Assembly: GCA_904063045.1 (NCBI GenBank)
Contig: CAJFCJ010000006.1
Location: 1,059,771-1,123,770 of the forward strand
Direction of reading: 5' to 3'
Source of the DNA: Dimorphilus gyrociliatus
Lineage: Eukaryota > Annelida > Polychaeta > Dinophilidae
DNA length: 64,000 bases
The position numbers were made by a program, and so were the translations under genes. Positions 1-16,294 of the stretch are shown here, in pieces. The notes below the pieces were generated by a model. The model worked only from the letters and a program-made list of their open reading frames with translations. It was not told where the DNA came from and searched no databases. How positions within the stretch are numbered: position 1 is the stretch's first letter; each line of letters starts with the position of its first letter.

Positions 1-2
1 AA

Positions 3-365
3 GTACCAAAATTTCTTATTCAAACTAAAGACAATAAACCTAAAGCATACAAAGGATATAGTAATGATGTGAAAAATTCATTTTTAGTTGCAATGATAGT
101 AGTCGGAGTTATATCTTTGATTTTAATAGTATTTTGGGCAGGTCTCCTCTATAAAAGAGTTTCGCAGTTTAAAAAGTTAAAAACTCAATTAATAAACTTG
201 AAAAAACCGTCTCAGATTGATAAAAGTTTGGAGCATTTGTCGCTAACGTTACAGTATCAATTGATGAATGAAAAGGCTATCATCGGAGATAAACAAAGAA
301 CAGACTACGAGCAATGGTGTGATGAATACTTTCAAGCAATGACACTCTCGGCGTCGCAATATTGA
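3..365 (+). CDS. C-terminal exon of an unknown single-pass membrane protein (partial)
   Basis: An open frame runs from the left edge to a stop at 365. It reads about 22 residues, then a strongly hydrophobic stretch (about residues 27-46 of the visible part: FLVAMIVVGVISLILIVFWA) followed by a basic stop-transfer region (YKRVSQFKKLK) and a roughly 65-residue polar tail ending in SASQY. This is the pattern of a type I or single-pass membrane protein with a short cytoplasmic tail. The rest of the gene lies left of the window. I do not recognise the family, and no tail motif is diagnostic. Its stop is 105 bases from the stop of nardilysin on the other strand, so the two transcripts converge. Confidence 0.6.
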   Translation, partial: VPKFLIQTKDNKPKAYKGYSNDVKNSFLVAMIVVGVISLILIVFWAGLLYKRVSQFKKLKTQLINLKKPSQIDKSLEHLSLTLQYQLMNEKAIIGDKQRTDYEQWCDEYFQAMTLSASQY

Positions 366-470
366 AACAATATTGTTACTTTATTTTGCTAAGGTTTATT
401 GATAAAGTGTATCATTTAACGCATACTCTCTTTTTCGTGATTCTGGTGCTTTGAAACTCAGATGTGAAAA

Positions 471-3400
471 TTATATTATAATTTTTGAAGGAGGATAAAG
501 AGTGAGTGATTCGGAGAATTCTTCTAAAGTAGCAGCTCCTCCCGTCTCCAGTATTTTTAGCTTAAGAGCCTGTTTGGTTTCCTCGCCACCCTCCTTATTC
601 TCATCTGCGGTGGGATTACCTAGAATTCTTACGCTTAGCTTCCTTCTTTTTTCGCTTAATCTTAAATGGTCAATGTACCATTTTCGAACATCTTCCAATT
701 TTAGTTTCTTCAATTCATCAATTTCTTTGGTACGCCTGTCAAAGATGTACGTATCATCAACGATTTCACGCCACCATCGACAAGTTGGTTCTGTAATATT
801 TGTATCTTCGCAAGATCTCCATTGAATCATTGCTTCTCTCTAAATAGGTAGGGAAATTAACAAAATTTTAATATTTGAATTTCATATCGTCTTTCTGCTT
901 CTAAAAAATGTATTAGTTTCATTTTCTAAATTAACAAAACAAACATATTACCTGACTCTCAAACATCGATGATCCCTTATCGCTGAAAAGCATTTCATCA
1001 AATTCAGCAAGGAAGTCTTCAATACATTCGTTTAATTTTTCAATTGTAAACTTATTCGCTTGGCTATAAACTGTTATGGAGACTGCTAATATACCACAAG
1101 TGACCCGATGAATAACTTGCACTGTATAACCCAGTTGCATTCTGGTTCTTAGAATATTAAAAGCTGGTTCTTCCAATAAATGCTGTGTATCAAGTTAAAA
1201 TCTTATTATTGGATTATCAAAAGGCTTTGAAAGAAACTATCATTAAAAATATTAATAATTTAATTACCACAAGCAACTGATTGGTTAAGGCTTCTCTACC
1301 CGTACATGGACCGTGTTGATAATAATTTGTAATCACTGAAATCACGTCATTTTTGTTGAAATTTTCGGCTGAGATCGTTCTTTCACCCTCAGGAAGAGAT
1401 TTACACGAACCCTAAAATTAAAGTTATTAAAAATCATTCAATACAGAGGTAAAACATTTACTAACAAAGAGTTTCTTCCTCATTTCAGGGCTAAGGGGTT
1501 TAGAATTCAGATTCGTCTTGATGACATTTTCAAGAGCGAGGGCCTCCTGATATTTTTGAAAAAATATATATGCATATGTTTGTTTAATATATATGAATAT
1601 GACTAAAATTCATTACATCAGGTGTCATGTTTCCGTGTACAAGACCTTCTATGTAAAGATTATTGATAAATTGTTTAGATAGATTCAAAACGTCATCAAT
1701 TGTAATCGATTCTAGAGCTTCCCTCATCTCTACCCTTCCCCAATATGGTTTCATTAATATAGACAATCGTAGTTCGCTGTACAGTAAAAAAACATAATGA
1801 AGTAGAAAGAAAACGCTAAATAAAAATATAGATATTACCTGTTCAACTTTTGAGGTTTTATTACAGTATTATAATAATTGCGCTTAACAAGATCTTTAAC
1901 TGCAGTAAAGAGATCCTCTTTAACAGTAAAGTTTGCAAAAGCATTTATAATACTCTCAAAAAGTTTCTGTTTTTTTATTTTAAAGAAAATATTAATGCTT
2001 TTTTTTATTAATAATTTTTATTATTTCAATCTTACTTGAAGTTTATCATTGAATCCTAACAATTTCAATTCGGCTCCGCTTTCGATACGGTTTAAATAGT
2101 ATCTATAAAATTGCAAAAACATAATCAAAAGGAGTATAAAGAACGCTTAAATAAGCTTACTTCAAATGAGCCATTTCGGCATCGTAAACAATCTCTGTAA
2201 GATTTTCTTCAATGATTCGTAAATATATATCAAAAGTGGCAGTTCTAAGAAATTAAATTGAAATATTAAAGGTTAATTAAAAGTTTATTAGTTTGTCTTT
2301 TTTTACTGTTTTGGAGATTGCAAGACTAAAGGATTTGCCAAGTAAAAGCAGACGTAAGCTGTATATTGAAAAGTAAATTTTTTACTATATTACATAAATA
2401 TTAAGCTTAAACAATAAATGTACCTCTTGGAACGTTAAATGTAGAATCTTTCTTAAAACGTAGAGTTAAGAGTTCACTTTTCGATAGTACAACTGGAACC
2501 TGAAAAAAACGACAATAAATAAATAATACAAAATTATTTTTTGGGTAATCATGATTTTTTAAAACAAACATTTGAATTGTCTTTGTACTCCTTTAGAGCA
2601 AAATTCGATGGTATAAACTCATTCGGGTGTGGTAGATGGAAACTTTCGTCAGGTACGCAATCTTCATAAAGTAGTCAAAATTTAAGTGATTAAATACTAT
2701 ATATATAATTAATTATATATCTTACTCTCCCACTGTTGATACTGTTCCTCTGATATAGCTTTACAAAAAAAACAATAATGAATATATAATACAAATAGTG
2801 TATTATTGTGACAATTACCTACTACTCCATATTCTGTTCCAAACCATTTTTCATTAATATTAGTATTCTCTTTACTGTGTTCCTGAGTTGAAAAAAATAT
2901 ATGACAACTTCTTGCATCCAATAAAAGAGTTGCTTTTTGTATCATCTGTATAGAAGGATAAACGTAGCTAGTTTTTAATCTAATTTCATTAAATAATCGA
3001 TAGCTTACATCAGGATCGTATTTATATAACAAATGTTCACCAGTAATATATTCAGATACTTCATAGGTTTGCATATTGTTACACAAATTGGTCACGTAAT
3101 CTGAAGGGTCAGTCTGAAAAATTCAGTTTTTTTGAAATAAAAATTATACATAGATTTCTAACAATTATATTTATAAAACCTCTTCCTTAAATCTAAAATT
3201 ACATTCTTCTAAAGTTTGTATTTCTTTATAAATGCGTTCGTTTGGTCCGGAAAGCCGAAGCATTTTGAGGTACTGATCGGAAATATTGAAAAAAAATTAT
3301 TTGTGAAGAGATTTGTGAAGAGAATACAATATATGCTGTATAATCGATGTGTTTTATTTACCTGGAAAACAGCAGCAAGGATCTCATCCGTATGTTTTAG

Positions 3401-5414
3401 ACCCTCTTTAGTCATATATATACCAATACTAAATAATGAAGAAGTATCATTTGATTCAAAACCGCCTTTGCCATTACCGGCGTGAAGAGAGAGAGCCCAG
3501 GTGCGTTTTTTCAAATATGACAGCAAGCTTCCCTTACTTTCATGACCAATTAGCCAAGATAAGTACTCTAAGGGTTTCACCCTTAAATAACAAAATATGA
3601 TAAATATCAACTTATATTGCAAATATCATAAAATACTCTACAAGTATTCTCGTGCATAAGAAGGAAGGGACCAAGTTATTTCCAATTGATGAAAGATTTT
3701 AACAGTTTTCACTAAATTAAAACATAATAATTACTAATCATAATTAATAGATCTTAACAAGTCAATACTTTACAATGTAATAATAGATAACAGTGTACAG
3801 AGTTTATGCCCTTTAATGCTCGTGAAAAATATGTAAATTACCTCTATGCATACAAGTAAAATTTGAAGTTTTGAAAGGGTTTTGATAAATTTCATCCATA
3901 AATATTGGTTTTGGGAGTTTGCTGGTGGAAAGAGTATGTTTGATAGAGTCGTCATAATGAATACAATTTACAATTACTTATTTGAAATTTTTCCATAATA
4001 TTCGACTACCCAATTTTGAAGCGTGTCAAGATTGTCTAAAAGAAATAAGATATAAGATTTTGCATGTATAAAGAATAACGATTCGTTTGCAATATACTAA
4101 CGTTTAGATTGGACAGCTAATGTCATATAATGCGAGGAATAATGCCTTGCGTAGAATTCTTTCAATTCCTTATAAATATCAATACCCTTTGATTCTGGAT
4201 CGATTTTTAAGGATTTGCTATTTCCTTTTGAAAGTAAAAATAAGTTTCCAAGTTAGATTTTTTATCGGTTGTCAATTGCAATCATAGGTTACCCCACATA
4301 AACTTTCCCATAGGATGGTCGGTTGACGATAGAGAGCCAAGAAGTTGTTCTTTACGATTTCCATCAGAATTTTTTCCAATATCAAACTCTAGATAAGAAA
4401 ACCAATTAATCATACCTTTGAAGTGGAAGGAATAGTTTTTACGAACCACTATCAATAGCTTTTAACTCTCTATCAATACTGTCCTTGGACATAAGTGGTG
4501 CAACAAAGAAATTTGCAAGACGATCCATTCCTTGTCCAAAATTTTTTCTAGTCATATCAAAATAGAAAACCGTCTAATGAAACAAACAAGACTTTAAACT
4601 ATTTATAATTAGATAAATGAAAGCATACTTTATCACAGTCTGTATATGCATTAGAGCCTCCGCCATTTTCTTGGAGAAATGCATCAAATTCATTTTCTTT
4701 CGGATATTTTTCACTACCCATAAATACCACTATAGTGATATAGATATTGTAAAATTAACAGTTGTCAAGAAAAACATAAAAGCTACTAGTCTTACTATGT
4801 TCTAGGAAGTGAGCCATTCCTGGCATACACTGAGGATCGGAAAAACTGCCAATACCGATGCAAAGAGCTGCTGCTGAGAGCTTTTCTCCTCCCAACTTGC
4901 AATCTCTTTCATCTCCCTCCGCCTCGTTTTCTTCCCCCTCGTCTTCACCAGATAATGATTCTGGAGTATTTTTTGTAATGACTTTATACATCATCTTTAA
5001 TATTAATAAATAATCAGTTGCATTTTTACCTTCTCCTGATGAGTCCTCACCCTCGCTCATGGGTTCTGCAGCATTATGCAAATCTAGAGCTTCTTCTGTT
5101 TCACCATCTCTTAAATCCGAAATTAGCAACGCTCTCAAGCCGTTTGGTAATTCAATTGCACTAAAAAGTTTTAAACTTAGTAACTTATTTTCGCTTAAAA
5201 ATTACAGCTGTAGTACTAAAATATGGTAGCATGTTTGGTTAACAGTGTCATTGCGAAAAGGTGAGTTTTTCATGAAAGAATAAAAGTTTTAGTGTTAAAG
5301 CTTTTCAATTTTTTATAATATAGAAAGGCAAATAATACACAAATCAATACTTTATTACCGATATGACTTTTTGTCATTAGGTGACTTTTTCACTTCTCCT
5401 AGTAAGACAACCAT
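471..5414 (-). CDS. NRDC: Nardilysin (M16 metalloendopeptidase, N-arginine dibasic convertase)
   Basis: Many short exons, read right to left, rebuild a nardilysin. The first exon starts at the ATG at 5414 (MVVLLGEVKKSPND) and ends at 5359. The second (4796-5160) carries a long acidic insert, the hallmark that separates nardilysin from insulin-degrading enzyme, then the inverted zinc motif HFLEH; splicing to 4629-4729 continues it as HFLEHMVFMGSEKYP. Later exons give PLEYLSWLIGHESKGS (about 3540-3580), NEKWFGTEYG (about 2840) and, at the C-terminus, CEDTNITEP (about 800). Family knowledge: cleaves N-terminal to Arg in dibasic sites and enhances ectodomain shedding. Divergent from UBE2L3, convergent with the left-edge gene. 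Internal exon edges were not all resolved. Confidence 0.93.
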
Positions 5415-6053
5415 GGTACCGAAGGAGCGATTTTAGGAACTCTGCGAATTTTGTCTCAATATCTTGCGTGTATGAAATTACGAGCAATGAAGTATGAAAT
5501 ACTGCAAAAGATATATTATAATTGAATTAATTTTGTATGTAATGCACTTTAAACTGTATTGTGATAAATATTAAAACTTTACATGAAACTTCTTTGAATT
5601 ATTTCTGCGCGTGGATGATACAACAAAAAAAACAAATAAGAAAAATTAAATTTCCAATATACATAATTTTATTATGACAAAGAAATTAAATTGAGAAATT
5701 TGATTCAAATTTATTTATTGAAAAATAAAAAATTTTCAATCAAGAACTCTTTGTCATTACACCACCGGAAGTCAATATACGGAAGTACTGATTTCAGTGA
5801 AATTCCGCCGGTGATAAACCATTCTCTCTCGAAATTCACTAACTTAGGACCTAGTTGTGTCGACAAAAAGAAGTATAGTAAGAACTAGGTACGTTTGTGT
5901 TTACATTGAACTATTTATTTATTTTGTTGTTAACTTCAAAAGCCATAAATCAGAGACATAACAATTTAATGTAAAACGAATATCAATGACGTTTTGGAAT
6001 ATCGACATCTATATATTTTTATAAAAATATTCTCAATTAATAATTTTACAGAT
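5415..6053. promoter_or_regulatory. Shared divergent promoter region and 5' UTR intron between NRDC and UBE2L3
   Basis: The nardilysin start codon (5414, minus) and the UBE2L3 start codon (6054, plus) face away from each other. A good donor (AG|GTACGT, GT at 5889) and an acceptor ending at 6051, two bases before the UBE2L3 ATG, suggest a 5' UTR intron of 163 bases in UBE2L3. Its first non-coding exon would lie roughly between 5750 and 5888. No TATA box is evident. The shared promoter is inferred from gene orientation. Confidence 0.5.
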
Positions 6054-6521
6054 ATGGCCGCTAGTCGTAGATTGGCTAAAGAGTTGAGCGATATCAAAAC
6101 ATCTGGATTAAAAACCTTCCGGGATATCGAAGTTGATGATGCGAATATACTATCTTGGAAAGGAATTATACTTCCCGACTCAGCTCCGTACAATAAAGGA
6201 GCGTTTAAAATAGAAATACATTTTCCAGCAGAATACCCTTTCAAACCCCCTAAAATAACATTCGTTACCAAAATCTATCATCCGAACATCGATGAAAAAG
6301 GCCAAGTATGTCTACCAATAATCAGCACTGACAATTGGAAGCCAGCAACGAGAACGGATCAGGTAATACAATCATTGATTGCTCTTGTTAACGATCCAGA
6401 ACCGGAACATCCATTACGTGCTGATTTAGCCGAGGAATTTACCAAAGATAAGAGAAAGTTTATGAAGAACGCTGAGGAACACACAAAAAAGTGGGCTGCC
6501 AAGCGTCCCTCCGACTCTTAA
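6054..6521 (+). CDS. UBE2L3: Ubiquitin-conjugating enzyme E2 L3 (UbcH7)
   Basis: A single-exon coding region of 155 residues starting [11 protein letters not shown], almost co-linear with animal UBE2L3. The UBC fold shows the [14 protein letters not shown] segment, the HPN motif ([10 protein letters not shown]) and the catalytic cysteine in GQVCLPIIS (about residue 86), followed by [11 protein letters not shown] and the C-terminal [14 protein letters not shown] helix. Family knowledge: UBE2L3 passes ubiquitin to HECT and RBR ligases such as parkin and HOIP and lacks efficient lysine reactivity. The ATG at 6054 is favoured by alignment with the family N-terminus and by the acceptor just upstream; in-frame sequence further left is intronic. 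An AATAAA poly(A) signal lies at 6584. Confidence 0.97.
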   Translation: MAASRRLAKELSDIKTSGLKTFRDIEVDDANILSWKGIILPDSAPYNKGAFKIEIHFPAEYPFKPPKITFVTKIYHPNIDEKGQVCLPIISTDNWKPATRTDQVIQSLIALVNDPEPEHPLRADLAEEFTKDKRKFMKNAEEHTKKWAAKRPSDS

Positions 6522-6583
6522 AAGAGGCGTTGGTGTAATACGCCGTCCTGCTTATGCAACTTGTACACAAAAATACTTTCCTC

Positions 6584-6589
6584 AATAAA
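6584..6589 (+). terminator. Poly(A) signal of UBE2L3
   Basis: AATAAA 63 bases after the UBE2L3 stop codon, in an AT-rich 3' UTR. Confidence 0.7.
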
Positions 6590-6599
6590 TAAAACTAGC

Positions 6600-12731
<6,132 letters not shown>

Positions 12732-12997
12732 TAAGTGCCATGACGAAAGAAATGTGATTTTTTCACTTTTAATCTTCGTACGTAATTGTAAAAAAAAATA
12801 GAAAAAAAAGTAAAAGAGCAGCCAAAGACAAACTAAAAAAAAATATTTATATATACTGTGTATATATATATATAAATATTAGCAAAAAAAGACTAAAAAT
12901 TTCATATATACAACAGTTATAACAGTTATACAATTATAATGAATTAGGAAAGAAAAGTCCTGGAAGAAGAAACCGAAAGGACAAAATTTTGAATCTA

Positions 12998-13032
<35 letters not shown>

Positions 13033-13512
13033 CACTAATATATCTTTTTATCGTTTTTTTTTTAAAAATTATCTCTATCCTCCCTATTTTTCAGTTTGTA
13101 CTGATCTGTGTGTTTTTTTTGCACTGTATAGTTGAACAATTCTCAATAAATTGAAAGAGTGAGAATGATATTAGTCAAAAAAAAAAAATAATAAAAAAAA
13201 AATACTGTCATTGTGTTTCTTAGTAGAAAGACAAAAAAAAAAAGTTTATCTTCCGTCATCACAATGAAACAAATACACATGCACGTAAGAAATTTGCATC
13301 TTTAACTGAGCAAGTTGTTCCTTTAATAGCGAACTTTGCTTAGTACTGAATATTATCTGTGTTTACGAAGCCTATAGCGCATTAGCAGAACGAACTAACC
13401 TCTATGCTTAACTAAGGTTTATTAGTTGTTGTATAGTTAACGGGTCAGATCGTTCCGAATGAAGTTTAGAGAACAGTTTGTACCTCTTATTTCTGATTCA
13501 GTTAGCTTCAGA
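12732..13512 (+). other. FAM135 3' UTR and flank with AT microsatellites
   Basis: Very AT-rich, with (TA)n tracts near 12845-12885 and 12999-13032, poly-A runs, and an AATAAA at 13145-13150 that is the best poly(A) signal for FAM135. From about 13260 the composition is more balanced, probably the 5' flank of the following zinc-finger gene. No gene seen. Confidence 0.5.
12999..13032. repeat. (TA)n microsatellite
   Basis: An alternating TA tract interrupted by a single C at about 13011. Confidence 0.85.
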
Positions 13513-14505
13513 ATGTCTTCTACACAAGGGTCTGCTGGTATTAAGGCGTTTATGGCTGCAAAAATTTCCCAGATGATGAACGATAACGAGAATTCTGTAA
13601 GTCAATATATTAAATACTTGAGTAATATATAAAATTTATTGAACATCTCTACTATAATTGTCTTCTACTTATATAGAATAGTCCAAAACCTCCTCTTTCT
13701 CCAGCTTTGAGCGATAAGCCACCAAAAGTCGACGACGCTTCAATTCAATGTGAGAACGTTGGTTTGTTCCAATGCCACTTATGTCCTTACAAGGTATTGT
13801 TCGTTCCTTCGTTTCGCACTATGTAAATCCATTTTTTTAGGAGAAATTTTTCGTACTTTTTTTTATTATGTAAAAACAGTACTCTTCTAATGATATATAC
13901 TTATTTATTTGCTTTCCCTTTATTAGTCTTCCCATAGAGGATCTTTAAAGTCCCATTATGCCGTTCATTCTGATGAAAGACCATTTGCGTGCGACATGTG
14001 TACATACGAAGCAAAGAGACATTATGATTTAAAAAAGCATCAAATTCTCAGGCATGGTAAAAAAGATCTTGTATCTAGAAAAAATCAAGCGGTTTCCAGG
14101 ACTGGACGGAAAAGACTATTAACTAGTGTTAGTAGTTCGAATTCTTCGGAAGATAGCGATTCTCCTCCGCCCTCCTCGTCCGCTAAATTGGAAGGAAGTC
14201 CCAAAGAAAGTGGTGCCATTTCTTTTTTGCTTCAACAAAATTCATCCCCGCCAGCCGACCGTTCCCTAGCAATTTGTCAAGCTTCTTCGTCAACAACGCC
14301 TAACTGCGCAAAGGAAGTAGGCATCGAGTCAAGAAAGTCTTGGTCGTGTACCCATTGCGATATACTCTTTTTTGACAGTGCTCTATACTTTCTACACATG
14401 GGGATGCACGATAGCTCAAATCCATGGAGTTGTAACATATGCCATTGGAAATCTACTAATGTTTATAGTTTTACGTCCCACTTCATAAATAGTCATCAAT
14501 CATAA
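13513..14505 (+). CDS. C2H2 zinc-finger protein with Ikaros/Hunchback-like finger layout
   Basis: Three exons (13513-13596, 13677-13793, 13927-14505) join in frame to about 259 residues. Two fingers lie near the N-terminus: FQCHLCPYK..SHYAVH and FACDMCTYE..KKHQILRH. After a basic and serine-rich linker (KDLVSRKN, SSSNSSEDSDS) come two C-terminal fingers: WSCTHCDILFFD..LHMGMH and WSCNICHWK..SHFINSH. Paired C-terminal fingers with the FxDxxxYxxHMGxH spacing resemble the dimerisation fingers of Ikaros and Hunchback, so a DNA-binding transcription factor is inferred. It is much shorter than typical members, with two rather than four DNA-contacting fingers. The orthology is unsettled. AATAAA at 14650. 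Confidence 0.8.
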
Positions 14506-14649
14506 ACAAACAAACAAACAGACAAACAATCAAAAGTAACAAAAAAGACATCGCAAAATTTTGTCGTTTTTATTAACCTACTTTGTTGTATTATTATCTA
14601 TTAAAGGTTAAATTATTCTTTTCGATTTTGTATATTTGTTATTTTATTG

Positions 14650-14655
14650 AATAAA
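14650..14655 (+). terminator. Poly(A) signal of the zinc-finger gene
   Basis: AATAAATAAAT about 145 bases after the stop codon at 14505, in a poly-A/T-rich 3' UTR, ahead of the convergent ankyrin gene. Confidence 0.6.
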
Positions 14656-14793
14656 TAAATTTCAAAGAATTTAATGAAGAAAAAAAAAATAATTTTATAG
14701 AATTTTGTTTTTTTTAAAAAAAAAGGTACATTTTTTCTAATTTTCGATTTGAAAGGTTAAATAAAGAAGGTTAATGGAGAATTAATTGATTGA

Positions 14794-16294
14794 TTACTTT
14801 TCTAATCGATCTATCTTTTTCACTAAGGTTACAAAGTCGTAGGCACTTGACGTTCTTCGACTCATTTTCCTTTTATAAGTTTCATTTTCCTTTGCTGTTA
14901 TAACTCTATGGGCAATATCGAATCTATTTTCAACCATTTTAGCAATTGTCTTCCCATCTATGCCCTCTAAACGAGTTTGAATATCTCTCTCCATTAATTC
15001 GTCCCATAATCTAACTTCGAGAATGTTCTTATCGATAATTGCGTGTATAGGAGCATAACCTATATTATTCTTTATATGAATATCAGCTCCTTTCTTGAGT
15101 AATAGAATTATAGTTTCAATAAATTCGTACTTAATAGCAATGTGTAAGGGAGTTTCGCCGTCCAAATTGTTTTGTAAGTCTAAATCAGCTCCGAATGTTA
15201 TTAATGTCTCAACGCATTTAGTAGTCATATCTCGTTTAGCGGCTATATGTAAAGCTGTAAATCCAAGTCTATCCTCTCTGTTTACGTAATCTGAGTCTAA
15301 CTCTTCAACATTACGTAAAATGTCTCTGGCGGAAGAGAATCTTCCATAGTCGGCAGCCTCGTGGAGCGGAGTTCTTTTTGAGATATTCTCAACTTCAATT
15401 TTAGCTCCTTTATTGATTAGATACTGTGTAATATCACCAGTACGTGCTTTACAAAATAAGAAAGTTAGTTCCATTAGTTCTTTTACGAACAAAAGAGTCA
15501 CTTACCCCTAGCAGCGTAATGTAGAGGTGAATTCAGGCTGGAGTCTATTATATTTACATTGGCCCCACATTCTATGAGTTTTTCTACATTAGACAAATGT
15601 CCTCTTTCTGATGCTATATGTAAAGGAGTTCGGCCACCACTATCCTGTATATCAACAGGACAACCGGCTTTAATTAGATATCTAATTAATCTCTCTTGAT
15701 TATTATATTCACAAGTTCTATGTAGTGGAGTTACATGAGCTTTCGTTCCACGTTCAATCATATTAAAGTTATTCTCTATGAATATATTTAAAAGTAATTA
15801 ATTAATTAATGACCTCAAATACTTGTTTTTTATTAAATATAAATAAATATATCTCTTTTTTTTTTAAAAAAAACAATTCTTGGCATAATTATGTAATTAA
15901 AATTTTATCTTAAACGGATAATCTACAATAGAGGTCGTTGAAATTTACAGTATATATATATATATATATATATACTGTATACGTTATATAGTCATTTATG
16001 TATTTTTAACTAACCTATTAAAATCGAAAGTATAGTTTGAAAATCTTCCCATTTTTCATTCTGACTGTTAATTCTTAGGGAACAATATTCTTCGATTACG
16101 TCATGAACTATACATCGTTTTCTATTTATTGGACATCCTTTACTATTCGCTTCTTGTACAATTTCTTTAATTTCATCAATATTCCAATCTCTAATGGCAT
16201 CCAAAAATTTCCCCGAATAGTCAACAGATGATGACGATTCTGACAAACTATTATAACCAGTGTCTTCGCTACTTATTGATTCCTCATTCGCCAT
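14794..16294 (-). CDS. Ankyrin-repeat protein with N-terminal DTGYNS motif
   Basis: Three exons (16015-16294, 15506-15775, 14794-15446) join in frame to 400 residues. The N-terminal 30 residues are acidic and serine-rich (ISSEDTGYNSLSESSSS). From about residue 100 there are seven ankyrin repeats, with cores TPLHRTCE, TPLHIASERGH, SPLHYAARG, TPLHEAADYG, TALHIAAKRD, TPLHIAIKYE and APIHAIIDKN. The C-terminus is a short basic tail with KRKMSRRTSSAYDFV. Ankyrin repeats bind other proteins. The N-terminal D-T-G-x-x-S followed by ankyrins recalls the phosphodegron plus repeat layout of IkB proteins, but the repeats are generic and orthology is not established. Both introns fall in phase 1. Confidence 0.85.
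15951..15974. repeat. (TA)n microsatellite in ankyrin-gene intron
   Basis: Twelve TA units flanked by CAG and CTG, so the whole tract is a near-perfect palindrome inside the first intron. Confidence 0.85.

Noticed and set aside
502-825. Plus-strand open frame of 107 codons
   Set aside because: It is the antisense shadow of the last nardilysin exon, whose minus-strand translation matches the family.
4900-5110. SGEG and acidic stretch as a glycosaminoglycan site
   Set aside because: It lies in the acidic insert of nardilysin, which has no signal peptide here. The acidic insert is a known family hallmark.
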